The notes beneath the pieces were generated by a model, which ran no database searches, was not told the DNA's origin, and was given only the letters and a program-made list of their open reading frames with translations. A stretch of DNA of 64,000 bases from Limnocylindrus sp040397235 (GTDB lineage: Bacteria > Chloroflexota > Limnocylindria > Limnocylindrales > Limnocylindraceae), in contig JBBAWH010000002.1 of the NCBI GenBank assembly GCA_040397235.1, positions 186,001-250,000 on the forward strand, written 5' to 3'. Positions 50,636-57,824 of this stretch are shown in pieces. Within the stretch, counting starts at the first letter, position 1. The number at the start of each line of letters is the position of its first letter. The position numbers and the translations under genes were made by a program.

Positions 50636-51448
50636 ATGGTTCATATCGCTGGTCTTATCCGTCTTGCGCACCCGCTGCCGACGCTCCTGAACGCGCTCAT
50701 TGCGGCGGCACTCACCACGATTGCGGGGGGCTCAGCGAGTCAGGCGGCCCTCGCGGCTCTCACCATGCTTGGGATCCACACCTCTATTGGCGCAATGAAC
50801 GATCTTCTTGATCAAGCGGGCGACAAGGGGAGGGCAGAGAAGCCGCTAGTTAGTGGAGACGTATCGCCACGTGAGGCTCGGGTGACGGTGGTCGTCGCCG
50901 CAACTGCAGGATTCGCAGCGGCATCAGCGCTCAGCCCAACGAGTGCAGCGCTTGCAGCCGCTGGCGCCACCCTTGGCTATCTCTACAACGCGGGGATCAA
51001 GCGCACGCCGATCTCGTTTCTTCCATTTGCCCTGGGAGTTGCAATCATTCCCGCGTTCGCGTGGAGCGCAGCGGGAGCGCCACTCCCTGCGGCAATCGCT
51101 GCACTCAGCCTGATTGCGCTGCCGGGCGGGAGTGCACTCGCGCTACAAAATGCCCTGGCCGATCGAGAACTTGACGAAGAGGTTGGAGCGAACGGTGCTG
51201 TGGTGCGGCTCGGCCGCCAACGAACGATCGTACTCATCGCGCTCCTGCAAGTGCTCACCTATCTCCTCCTTCTAGCGAGCGCGCCAGCAACATCCTCGCC
51301 AGTGCTCCTCGCCGCTGGCGGCCTACTTCTCACCACTGGCGTGACCCTGAGTACTCGTGTGCGTCGCGACCTGCGCCAGCGTGGCTGGGAGGTGAGCGCC
51401 CTTGCCCTTGCCTGTTGCGCAATCGCGATTGCACTCTCGTACGATTAG
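50636..51448 (+). CDS. UbiA family prenyltransferase
   Basis: 270-residue membrane protein with about eight to nine helices. Two aspartate-rich motifs bind the prenyl diphosphate: NDLLDQAGD (N55, D56, D59, D63) followed by RAEKPLVSG, and the second, LADRELDEEVGANG, near 175-188. UbiA members attach isoprenoid chains to aromatic or lipid acceptors (quinones, heme O, chlorophyll, archaeal-type lipids). The acceptor here cannot be told. Adjacency to an exporter ATPase, divergently, is not strong evidence of linkage. It starts at a leaderless ATG. Confidence 0.9.
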   Translation: MVHIAGLIRLAHPLPTLLNALIAAALTTIAGGSASQAALAALTMLGIHTSIGAMNDLLDQAGDKGRAEKPLVSGDVSPREARVTVVVAATAGFAAASALSPTSAALAAAGATLGYLYNAGIKRTPISFLPFALGVAIIPAFAWSAAGAPLPAAIAALSLIALPGGSALALQNALADRELDEEVGANGAVVRLGRQRTIVLIALLQVLTYLLLLASAPATSSPVLLAAGGLLLTTGVTLSTRVRRDLRQRGWEVSALALACCAIAIALSYD

Positions 51449-51451
51449 TTG

Positions 51452-51931
51452 ATGAATTTTGTTCGCGCGTCCCAGCGGTCTGCCAAGTCTGGCTGCGGCA
51501 CCCTCATCATTGGGCTCCTGATCCTTGGCGCAATCGGCTCGCTCTTCGATGGTGGATCTGAGACCAGCACGCCGCGACCAAGCACGGTGCCCTCTGCTAC
51601 TAGTGACCCTGAGGCTTCTCCCTCCCAACAGCCGTCACCCTCGGTGGTGCCATCGCTGCCGATCGCCCTCGAGGTCAACCCGCCGGCCGCGGTCGCTCGT
51701 GGTGCGGAGATCACCCTCACCGTTCGGGCGAGTGCGGGCTCCGAGTGCGAGATCGGGGTACCAGAGCTGGCACGTGAGGGCGAGACCCCAGCCGCGCTCT
51801 TCGTTCCCGAAGGCGGGGTGGCGACCTTTACCTGGCGAGCGGGATCAACTAGGGGTGCCTGGTTCGTGACGGTGGTCTGCACCGCAGCGTTTGAGCGAGA
51901 GGCGCTCGAAGTGAGCATTACGATCAAGTAG
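51452..51931 (+). CDS. Membrane-anchored or secreted small protein of unknown function
   Basis: 159-residue protein with a single N-terminal hydrophobic helix (CGTLIIGLLILGAIGSLF, about 16-33), a Ser/Pro/Thr-rich linker (about 38-70), and a small beta-rich domain containing two cysteines (SECEIGV, VVCTAAF) that could form a disulfide, shaped like an immunoglobulin-type or copper-binding-like domain. No diagnostic motif. ATG 51452 is taken rather than a TTG three bases upstream. It follows the UbiA stop by three bases and is probably co-transcribed. Confidence 0.75.
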   Translation: MNFVRASQRSAKSGCGTLIIGLLILGAIGSLFDGGSETSTPRPSTVPSATSDPEASPSQQPSPSVVPSLPIALEVNPPAAVARGAEITLTVRASAGSECEIGVPELAREGETPAALFVPEGGVATFTWRAGSTRGAWFVTVVCTAAFEREALEVSITIK

Positions 51932-51981
51932 TAGCGAACAGCTGCCCGCAGGCTTCATACTGCGGTTGTTCAGTCTCCCTC

Positions 51982-52058
51982 GGGGGGGTAGCTCAGTTGG
52001 TTAGAGCTCCGAGCTTATATCTCGGCGGTCCCTGGTTCGATTCCAGGCCCCCCTACCA
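51982..52058 (+). tRNA. tRNA-Ile with anticodon UAU (TAT), CCA encoded
   Basis: All arms fold: acceptor GGGGGGG with CCCCCCT (first pair G-T), D-stem GCTC/GAGC, anticodon stem CCGAG/CTCGG around the loop CTTATAT, so the anticodon is TAT reading AUA, T-stem CCTGG/CCAGG with loop TTCGATT, discriminator A and an encoded CCA. Seventy-seven bases. Most bacteria read AUA with a CAU anticodon modified to lysidine. A UAU tRNA-Ile is an uncommon alternative that needs no TilS. The gene starts 50 bases after the preceding small gene. Confidence 0.9.
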
Positions 52059-52069
52059 TTCGCTTCGTT

Positions 52070-52075
52070 CATACT
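52070..52075 (+). promoter_or_regulatory. Possible -10 box of the SDR gene
   Basis: CATACT, 6 bases before ATG 52082. The overlapping TACTCT is only 4 bases away. Weak form. Confidence 0.3.
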
Positions 52076-52081
52076 CTCCGT

Positions 52082-52864
52082 ATGGCACGTCCAATTGCAC
52101 TGATTACTGGAGCCTCGTCGGGCATCGGCGAGCGCATCGCCCTGCGCTTGGCATCAAGCGGCCACGATCTGGTATTGGTTGCACGCCGGGGCGATGAGCT
52201 TGCGCGCGTCGCTGCACTCGCCTCTGCCGCTGGTGCCGCAAGCGAGACGATCGTTGCTGACCTCTCGCAAGGTGTCGACGTGGCAAAGGTCGAAGCACGC
52301 ATCGCCGATGAAGCTCGATCGATTGAGATTTTGGTGAACAATGCAGGCTTTGGACGGTTCCGCAAGATCACCGAGCTTGATGGCGAAGGCGAAGCGAATG
52401 AGATTGCCGTGAATGTCACCGCGCTGACACTCCTCTCGCGAGCGGCACTCGTTGCCATGGCGCCACGAAAGCGCGGAGGAATTCTAAATGTCTCCTCGCT
52501 TGCATCCTTCATTCCGTTTCCTGGATTCACCACCTACGCTGCCACCAAGGCGTACGTTCGGCACTTCACCCTTGCGTTGCATGAAGAGGCGAAACCGTTC
52601 GGCGTCCGCGTCACCTGCGTTGCTCCAGGGGTTACGCCAACAGGATGGCAAGATCGCGCGGGGCTGAGCCAGAGCTCAGGCCTACCGAGCTTCTTGCTGA
52701 CCTCTGCGGACACTGTTGCCCGCGTTGCCCTTGAGGCGCTCCGTGATGGACGTGCGCTTGTGGTTCCGGGCTGGATGAATGCACTCTCAGCGCGCTTCTT
52801 GAGCCTGATGCCGAGCTTCCTCCTGCGCCGCATGGGCGCGATCAGTTCTCGCTTCCCTCGCTAA
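52082..52864 (+). CDS. Short-chain dehydrogenase/reductase (SDR)
   Basis: 260-residue classical-type SDR. N-terminal cofactor motif TGASSGIG (Gly-rich, NADP-type arginines nearby in VARRGDEL), ILVNNAGFG, the catalytic serine in NVSSLASF, and YxxxK as YAATK. The remainder fits the DltE/YqjQ-like group of ketone reductases. Substrate unknown. The last four bases (CTAA) are shared with the stop of the convergent S51-like gene. Confidence 0.92.
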   Translation: MARPIALITGASSGIGERIALRLASSGHDLVLVARRGDELARVAALASAAGAASETIVADLSQGVDVAKVEARIADEARSIEILVNNAGFGRFRKITELDGEGEANEIAVNVTALTLLSRAALVAMAPRKRGGILNVSSLASFIPFPGFTTYAATKAYVRHFTLALHEEAKPFGVRVTCVAPGVTPTGWQDRAGLSQSSGLPSFLLTSADTVARVALEALRDGRALVVPGWMNALSARFLSLMPSFLLRRMGAISSRFPR

Positions 52865-53928
52865 GCGCGAAGGCTCCAGCGCGCGCCGGTCGGCTCGTCC
52901 ACTAGATCTACGCCAAGTGCTTCGATTGCTGCGCGCAGCGCATCTGCATCACTGAAGCGGCGCTCAGCACGAGCTGTTGCTCGCAGCTCAATCAACTTCT
53001 CAACGGCGCTACTCACATCCACCCCAGGACCTGTTGCCGGCACGGGAAGTGGTGCTTCGGCAATTGCGATAGTGGCGCGCGGCGCACCGGCTGCGGCACC
53101 GAATCGCGCGGCAAAGGCGGCCAGCGACTCTGTTGCGCCGCTGTGCATTGCTGTCTCGCCAATCCCTGGAATGCGAATGGTCACCGCCCCCTTGCCGCCA
53201 ACGGTGACGCTGTTTGCGCCAAGGTCGATGGTCAGCGCGGAGTGCTCGTCAATGCCAACGATCGCGGCGCCATCAGGTAGAGTGCGCTCTAACTGCTGCA
53301 GGCGGCCTTCGCCGATGAAGCAGCGCGAGGTGTCGTGCGTCGCGCCCTCGTTGTTGTTCCAGTGAGGAACGATCGCAACAGCGAGACCGGTGAGCGCGCC
53401 GATGATGTCGAGGCCTTTGAGCCAGACTGGGTTCGTTCCCGCCTTGTAGATCTCATAGACCGGGATCGTGAATCGCCCTGATGCAGCCGCCGCAGCCGAC
53501 GATGCGATCAGCGTGGTGCCGCTCTGAAGGCGAGCGACGAGCTGCTCGACGATCGGCGTGCCGCCCCAGCGACGCAGGGCGCGCGAAGGGGAGCCTGGCC
53601 CCAGGAAGATCAGATCTGCCGCGTTGAGGCCGGCGATCGTTGGGGCAAGCGCTGAAGGGGCAAGGTCGGCGCCGGCGCGGTCGGTCTCTGGGAGGCCGAT
53701 AACCGTGGTCGGGATGCCGACCTTTGAGCGGAAGAAGACGGCGATCTTCTCGCCCATCTCGGCGCGGTTCGTTTGAAAGTCGTAACTCCCGTCGAGGGCA
53801 ACGAGTGACGACGGGGTGCTGCGCTTCGGCAGGGAGGCGACCAGGCTGCGGTGCAGCGGCGCCATCGATGGGCCGATCTCACCGGAGCCGATCAGGACGA
53901 TTCTCCCTGGAGCCGTTTCTGCCGTCAT
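52861..53928 (-). CDS. S51/cyanophycinase-like protein with a cysteinyl-tRNA-synthetase-like C-terminal tail
   Basis: 355-residue protein. The N-terminal ~290 residues resemble class I glutamine amidotransferase-like peptidases (S51, cyanophycinase): RIVLIGSGEIGPSM, IFLGPGSPSRAL, and an elbow ASSAAAAA near 165 where the family has GxSAG. The last ~45 residues (SSAVEKLIELRATARAERRFSDADALRAAIEALGVDLVDEPTGARW) match the extreme C-terminus of cysteinyl-tRNA synthetase, a region that helps bind tRNA-Cys there. The two parts are in one uninterrupted frame. Start set at ATG 53928. Upstream in-frame codons overlap the divergent gene. Function unknown, possibly peptide or cyanophycin-like polymer hydrolysis. 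Confidence 0.82.
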   Translation of the reverse strand: MTAETAPGRIVLIGSGEIGPSMAPLHRSLVASLPKRSTPSSLVALDGSYDFQTNRAEMGEKIAVFFRSKVGIPTTVIGLPETDRAGADLAPSALAPTIAGLNAADLIFLGPGSPSRALRRWGGTPIVEQLVARLQSGTTLIASSAAAAASGRFTIPVYEIYKAGTNPVWLKGLDIIGALTGLAVAIVPHWNNNEGATHDTSRCFIGEGRLQQLERTLPDGAAIVGIDEHSALTIDLGANSVTVGGKGAVTIRIPGIGETAMHSGATESLAAFAARFGAAAGAPRATIAIAEAPLPVPATGPGVDVSSAVEKLIELRATARAERRFSDADALRAAIEALGVDLVDEPTGARWSLRA

Positions 53929-53934
53929 GCCGTA

Positions 53935-53957
53935 AGTATGGCGCAGCCCAGTACGAT
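53935..53957. promoter_or_regulatory. Back-to-back -10 boxes of the two S51-like genes
   Basis: Minus strand CATACT (53940-53935), 6 bases from ATG 53928. Plus strand TACGAT (53952-53957), 6 bases from ATG 53964. The whole divergent gap is 35 bases. Confidence 0.45.
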
Positions 53958-53963
53958 CAAGGC

Positions 53964-54605
53964 ATGGCAACCCTCTACCTCTCTGGCGGCGGACTCGGAC
54001 GCTCAGCCCAGGCATGGCCCGAGGCGCTGCACTGGCTCGCCGCACAACCTGGCCCCCTGCTGCTCGCCTCCATTGCCTCAGACGACGATCGGCAGGCGCG
54101 CTCCCTCCAGCAGCTCCTCGCCGCCGTTGGTCGTGAGGCGACCCTCATCAGTCATCTGCCGCATGAGTCAACTGAGCCAACAACGCTCTTCTTATGCGGT
54201 GGCGATGCTACGAGACTCCTTGATCAACCAGAGCGGGTACGTGAACTCACGAATGCCCTCACGCTGCCGCATCTCACGATCATTGCCGACTCGGCGTCGG
54301 CGATGGCGCTCGGTCGGCGCGCCGCCTCGTGCACCTGCGGCGGCCACGCTATTCGCGTGATTGATGGCATCGGCGCGCTCGGCGCGTGGAGCATTCTGGC
54401 GCACGCGACTGGCGGCAACGATGAGCGACTCGCCGACCTTGCCGATGCGGCGTTGCCAAACGGTGGCCCGCGACTTGCGCTGCCAACCGGCGCTGCAGTC
54501 GAAGTGCTCGGCCTTGGATCGCGTACGTCGGGCGAGCCCGGTGGTCTTGACTTTAGAAGTGCACCCTGGTCACAAGCGAGTGCGCACCGCAGCGACGCGC
54601 GCTAG
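53964..54605 (+). CDS. S51 (dipeptidase E)-like protein
   Basis: 213-residue short class I glutamine-amidotransferase-like protein. Seen: ATLYLSGGGLGRSA, TLFLCGGDATRLL (the GG-D block before the nucleophile) and IIADSASAMALGR with candidate nucleophile Ser110 where the canonical elbow is GxSAGA, so the glycine is replaced. Activity is therefore uncertain. Start ATG 53964 has TACGAT at 6 bases. Open frame upstream lies antisense to the other S51-like gene. Divergent partner of that gene, the pair perhaps arising from an old duplication or sharing a pathway. Confidence 0.8.
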   Translation: MATLYLSGGGLGRSAQAWPEALHWLAAQPGPLLLASIASDDDRQARSLQQLLAAVGREATLISHLPHESTEPTTLFLCGGDATRLLDQPERVRELTNALTLPHLTIIADSASAMALGRRAASCTCGGHAIRVIDGIGALGAWSILAHATGGNDERLADLADAALPNGGPRLALPTGAAVEVLGLGSRTSGEPGGLDFRSAPWSQASAHRSDAR

Positions 54606-54618
54606 GAAATACAACGCG

Positions 54619-55356
54619 CTACGGCGCGCGACGATTGGTATACCGACAACGCGCACGAATCGGGCAGCGTTCGCAATCTGGACGAAGCGCATTGCAGTGC
54701 CCTCGACCATGACGAATTAGCGCGACGTGCGCCTCGTACATGCGCGACGGCTCCACCAAATCGAGCCAGGCGTCGTGAGCGAACTGCAGACTCGCCTTTG
54801 GTGGCAGCAGGCCGATCCGTTTTGAGACGCGCTCCACATGGGTGTCGACCGGCATCAGTGGCACGCCAAAACAGAAGAGCATCACGATGGAAGCGGTCTT
54901 TGGGCCGATCCCCGGAATGGCGGTAAGCCAGTCGCGCGCCGCTAGCGGCGCCATCGTTGTCAGAAATGTCAGGTCATAGGCTCCGCTCTGTTCGCGCGTG
55001 GCGCGGAGCGCCGCCTTGATGCGCGGCGCCTTCTGCGCAGCAAGCCCACCACTCTTGATCACGGCGGCAAGCGAGCGCACCGGCGCCGCCTCAACCGCCG
55101 CCCAGTCTGGGTAACGGTCGCGGAGCGCCGTGAAGGCGCGTTCCGCATTGGTGTCGCTGGTGTTCTGGCTCAGGATCGTGGTGACGAGCTCACTGATCGG
55201 GTCCATGCGCGGCTTCCAGACCGGGGTGCCGTAGAGGGCGGCCAGGCCCGATAAGGCGTCTTCAACCAGCCCGGGACGACGGCGCTTGAGTTGCTTCACC
55301 CAGGCTTGCGCCGGGCTGCTTCGTGCGGAAACTGGCCGTTTTCGTGCGGGTGGCAT
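54619..55356 (-). CDS. nth: Endonuclease III
   Basis: 245-residue DNA glycosylase/AP lyase for oxidised pyrimidines (base excision repair). Helix-hairpin-helix AIPGIGPKTASIVMLF with catalytic Lys153, catalytic Asp171 in VDTHVERVSKRIGL, and the 4Fe-4S loop C-x6-C-x2-C-x5-C (CNALRPDCERCPIRARC) near the end. A basic N-terminal extension of about 30 residues is present. TACGAT stands 6 bases before the ATG. Convergent with the S51-like gene. Confidence 0.94.
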   Translation of the reverse strand: MPPARKRPVSARSSPAQAWVKQLKRRRPGLVEDALSGLAALYGTPVWKPRMDPISELVTTILSQNTSDTNAERAFTALRDRYPDWAAVEAAPVRSLAAVIKSGGLAAQKAPRIKAALRATREQSGAYDLTFLTTMAPLAARDWLTAIPGIGPKTASIVMLFCFGVPLMPVDTHVERVSKRIGLLPPKASLQFAHDAWLDLVEPSRMYEAHVALIRHGRGHCNALRPDCERCPIRARCRYTNRRAP

Positions 55357-55362
55357 GCCCGT

Positions 55363-55368
55363 ATCGTA
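55363..55368 (-). promoter_or_regulatory. -10 box of nth (leaderless)
   Basis: TACGAT on the minus strand, 6 bases from ATG 55356. Confidence 0.5.
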
Positions 55369-55500
55369 GCCCCCAGCCGTGGCAGATCACGGTGCGCCAA
55401 GTGCGCCCAGGCGGGCATTACGCCCCGTTAACCCTCATCCTGTCAACTGACCGAAGCGACGGCGTGCCCGCGCCGCGCGTTCGGCATAGGGAGGATAAAC

Positions 55501-56745
55501 ATGGCTACACGTAGCGCCGTCGGCGGCGTCAAGATCACCGTTCCGGCGACCTGGATCGCCTCGTGGACCCTCTACGACCTGGCAAACACCATCTGGTCGT
55601 ACGGCATTTTCTCGTATGCGATTGGTCTCTATCTAACCAGCGAGCAGGGGCTCGGCGAGTCACAGGGAAACCTCTGGCTGCAGATCTCGATCGCCCTCTC
55701 CGTCGGCATCAATGCGTTGATCTCGCCGGCAATCGGTGCGATCTCTGATCGAGCGGGGCGACGGCTCCCGTATCTCCTCTTCTTTACGCTTCTCGCGATC
55801 ATCCCGGCGATCTTCATCCCGTCGGTGCCAGTCGGCATGGGCGTGGTGCTCTTCTGCATCGCGAACTTTGGCTACCAGTCGGCCCTGGTCTATTACGATG
55901 CTACGATCAAGATCGTGAGCACACCAGCAAACCGCGGCTGGGTTTCGGGGCTTGGTAACGGCCTCGGGTACCTCGGCACGATTCTCATCGGCGTGATCAT
56001 CCTCTTCGGCGATATCTCCGTAACGCAGGTATTTGTGATTGCCCCGATCCTGTTCGGTGTGCTCTCAATTCCGATCTTTATCTTCATCAAGGAGGTTCCA
56101 GAACCGTCGGGCAAGGTTGCTAGCGGCAACTCACTGACCGCCACCCTTGGCACCATTCGCGAGCTCAAGAAGTACCCAGGCCTGAAGCGCTTCCTGACGG
56201 CACGCTTCTTCTACACCGACGCACAGAACACCGTGATCTCGATCATGGCGATCTTCGCGGTGCAGGCGGTCGGCTTCACTCAAGGCGAGGCGAACTATGT
56301 GCTCGTTGCACTTGCGACGACCGCAGTGATCGGCGGCCTCGTGTGGGGACGTCTCACCGATAGCCAAGGGCCGAAGGCAACGTTGAACCGCGTACTCGCC
56401 CTCTGGGCGGTTGCGCTCGTCATCGGCGCGCTCTTCGTCTCACCAATCCCGTTCATCGTGGCCGGCGTGATCCTCGGCTTCGGCTTCGGCGGCCTCTCGG
56501 GTGCCGACCGAATCCTCATGTATCGACTCTCCCCACCGAAGCAGCTCGGAGAGTTCTACGGCCTCTACGGCTTGGTCGGCAAAGGTTCACAGGTGATCGG
56601 CGGCCTGCTGTATGGCGCCACGATCTTCTTCTTGTACCCAGTGCTAGGCAACGGCGCATACACGGTCGGCCTGCTGACCCTGCTCGCAACGATGCTCGTG
56701 GGCTGGTACCTGCTGCAGGCGGTGCCGGAGAAGCGCGAAGGCTGA
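55501..56745 (+). CDS. UMF1 family MFS transporter (Atg22-like)
   Basis: 414-residue 12-helix transporter. The N-terminus WIASWTLYDLANTIWSYGIFSYAIGLYL and SPAIGAISDRAGRRLPYLLFFTLL are typical of the UMF1 group related to yeast Atg22, as is FGYQSALVYYDATIKIVSTPANRGWVSGLGNGLGYLG. Atg22 exports amino acids from the vacuole. Bacterial roles are unknown. GGGAGG lies 8 bases before the ATG, so this gene has a leader. Confidence 0.9.
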   Translation: MATRSAVGGVKITVPATWIASWTLYDLANTIWSYGIFSYAIGLYLTSEQGLGESQGNLWLQISIALSVGINALISPAIGAISDRAGRRLPYLLFFTLLAIIPAIFIPSVPVGMGVVLFCIANFGYQSALVYYDATIKIVSTPANRGWVSGLGNGLGYLGTILIGVIILFGDISVTQVFVIAPILFGVLSIPIFIFIKEVPEPSGKVASGNSLTATLGTIRELKKYPGLKRFLTARFFYTDAQNTVISIMAIFAVQAVGFTQGEANYVLVALATTAVIGGLVWGRLTDSQGPKATLNRVLALWAVALVIGALFVSPIPFIVAGVILGFGFGGLSGADRILMYRLSPPKQLGEFYGLYGLVGKGSQVIGGLLYGATIFFLYPVLGNGAYTVGLLTLLATMLVGWYLLQAVPEKREG

Positions 56746-56771
56746 TCTAACGACGCGCTCGGAGCGCTGCG

Positions 56772-57824
56772 TTAGCGAATGCGCGCAGCGCTCCAGCGAG
56801 TCAGCGCCGGGCCCCAGGCCCGCTCGCCGTCACCTTTACTGATCGCATCGAGTTCTACCAGGCCGTTGATCGCCTCGGCGATCTCAGTGCTGCTCCACTT
56901 GCGTGCCGCCTCGGCAAGCTTTCCGGCGGGGAACTCATGCATGCCAATAGTGCGAGCCGCCGTAGCAACTGACGCACCCTCCACAACCGTTGCGCCGTGA
57001 ATCTGCGCGAGGTCGCGCATCTTGCGATGCAGCGTTGCCACGACCATTGGACCTGGCTCACTGACCGCGCGAAGCAGGTGCTTGGAGACGAGCGTGCCAC
57101 TGCGCGAGACGATCGCGTCGGCAAAGGCAAAGAGCGATCCAACACCGCGATCGGCAATGAGGGCATCAACGGCGCGCAGCGAGATCGGCCCCGTAGGAAT
57201 CGCCAGCATTAGCTTCTCGAGCTCAACCACCGACGTCATGCGAATGCCACTGCGATCAAGGTCAGGCTCGCGCACCTCGGCACCGAGCCGCTCGGCGATC
57301 GACTTTGCCGCGTCACCCGCGATCTCGCGGCCAGCGCTCTTCGCGCGCGCCAGCAACCACGATGCCAACTCGCCGGGGCCAGGGGAGATGCACGAGACGA
57401 TGCTGCCGCCGCGATCCTGCACCAACAGCCCAAGTTCGCCAGGCCCGTCGGGACGCGCTCCCTTGAGATTCGGACGTCGCGCGCGCTGATCAACTAAGAC
57501 AACGCCGTTCCCAGGAGCCATGTTGGCGAGGGTGTCGGTGAGGTTGGCGCGCAGATCCTTGGTTCTGCCAAGTAGCCCTGCCCCTGCGACAACAACGAGT
57601 GACCCCCCACCGAAGAGCCCCCCGGTATCGAGGCGCCGACGCAGTTCGCCCAGAGTGCTCACCGCCTGTTCCGAGCTACGCCCCTCAGCCTTGAGGCGCA
57701 CCTTCTCGGGGAGCCCGCCTCCCATAGGGTCCTCGGCGGCCATGCGGGCGCCCAGCGCTGCCACCGCCTCCTCGATGAGGAGGAGGTCGTCACCCCAGGC
57801 TAGGAGGATCGGTGCCGTTCCCAT
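56772..57824 (-). CDS. holA: DNA polymerase III, delta subunit
   Basis: 350-residue clamp-loader subunit that opens the sliding clamp. The sequence is divergent, as usual for HolA: N-terminal ILLAWGDDLLLIEEAVAAL, a stretch GGLFGGGSLVVVAGAG, and central AGREIAGDAAKSIAERLGAEVREPDLDRSGIRMTSVVELEKLML, then RLIHGATV-like helices to the end. Position supports the call: it follows comEA and comEC, the common bacterial order. Its first 25 bases overlap the end of comEC, and TAGGAT lies 6 bases before its ATG inside comEC. Confidence 0.85.
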   Translation of the reverse strand: MGTAPILLAWGDDLLLIEEAVAALGARMAAEDPMGGGLPEKVRLKAEGRSSEQAVSTLGELRRRLDTGGLFGGGSLVVVAGAGLLGRTKDLRANLTDTLANMAPGNGVVLVDQRARRPNLKGARPDGPGELGLLVQDRGGSIVSCISPGPGELASWLLARAKSAGREIAGDAAKSIAERLGAEVREPDLDRSGIRMTSVVELEKLMLAIPTGPISLRAVDALIADRGVGSLFAFADAIVSRSGTLVSKHLLRAVSEPGPMVVATLHRKMRDLAQIHGATVVEGASVATAARTIGMHEFPAGKLAEAARKWSSTEIAEAINGLVELDAISKGDGERAWGPALTRWSAARIR

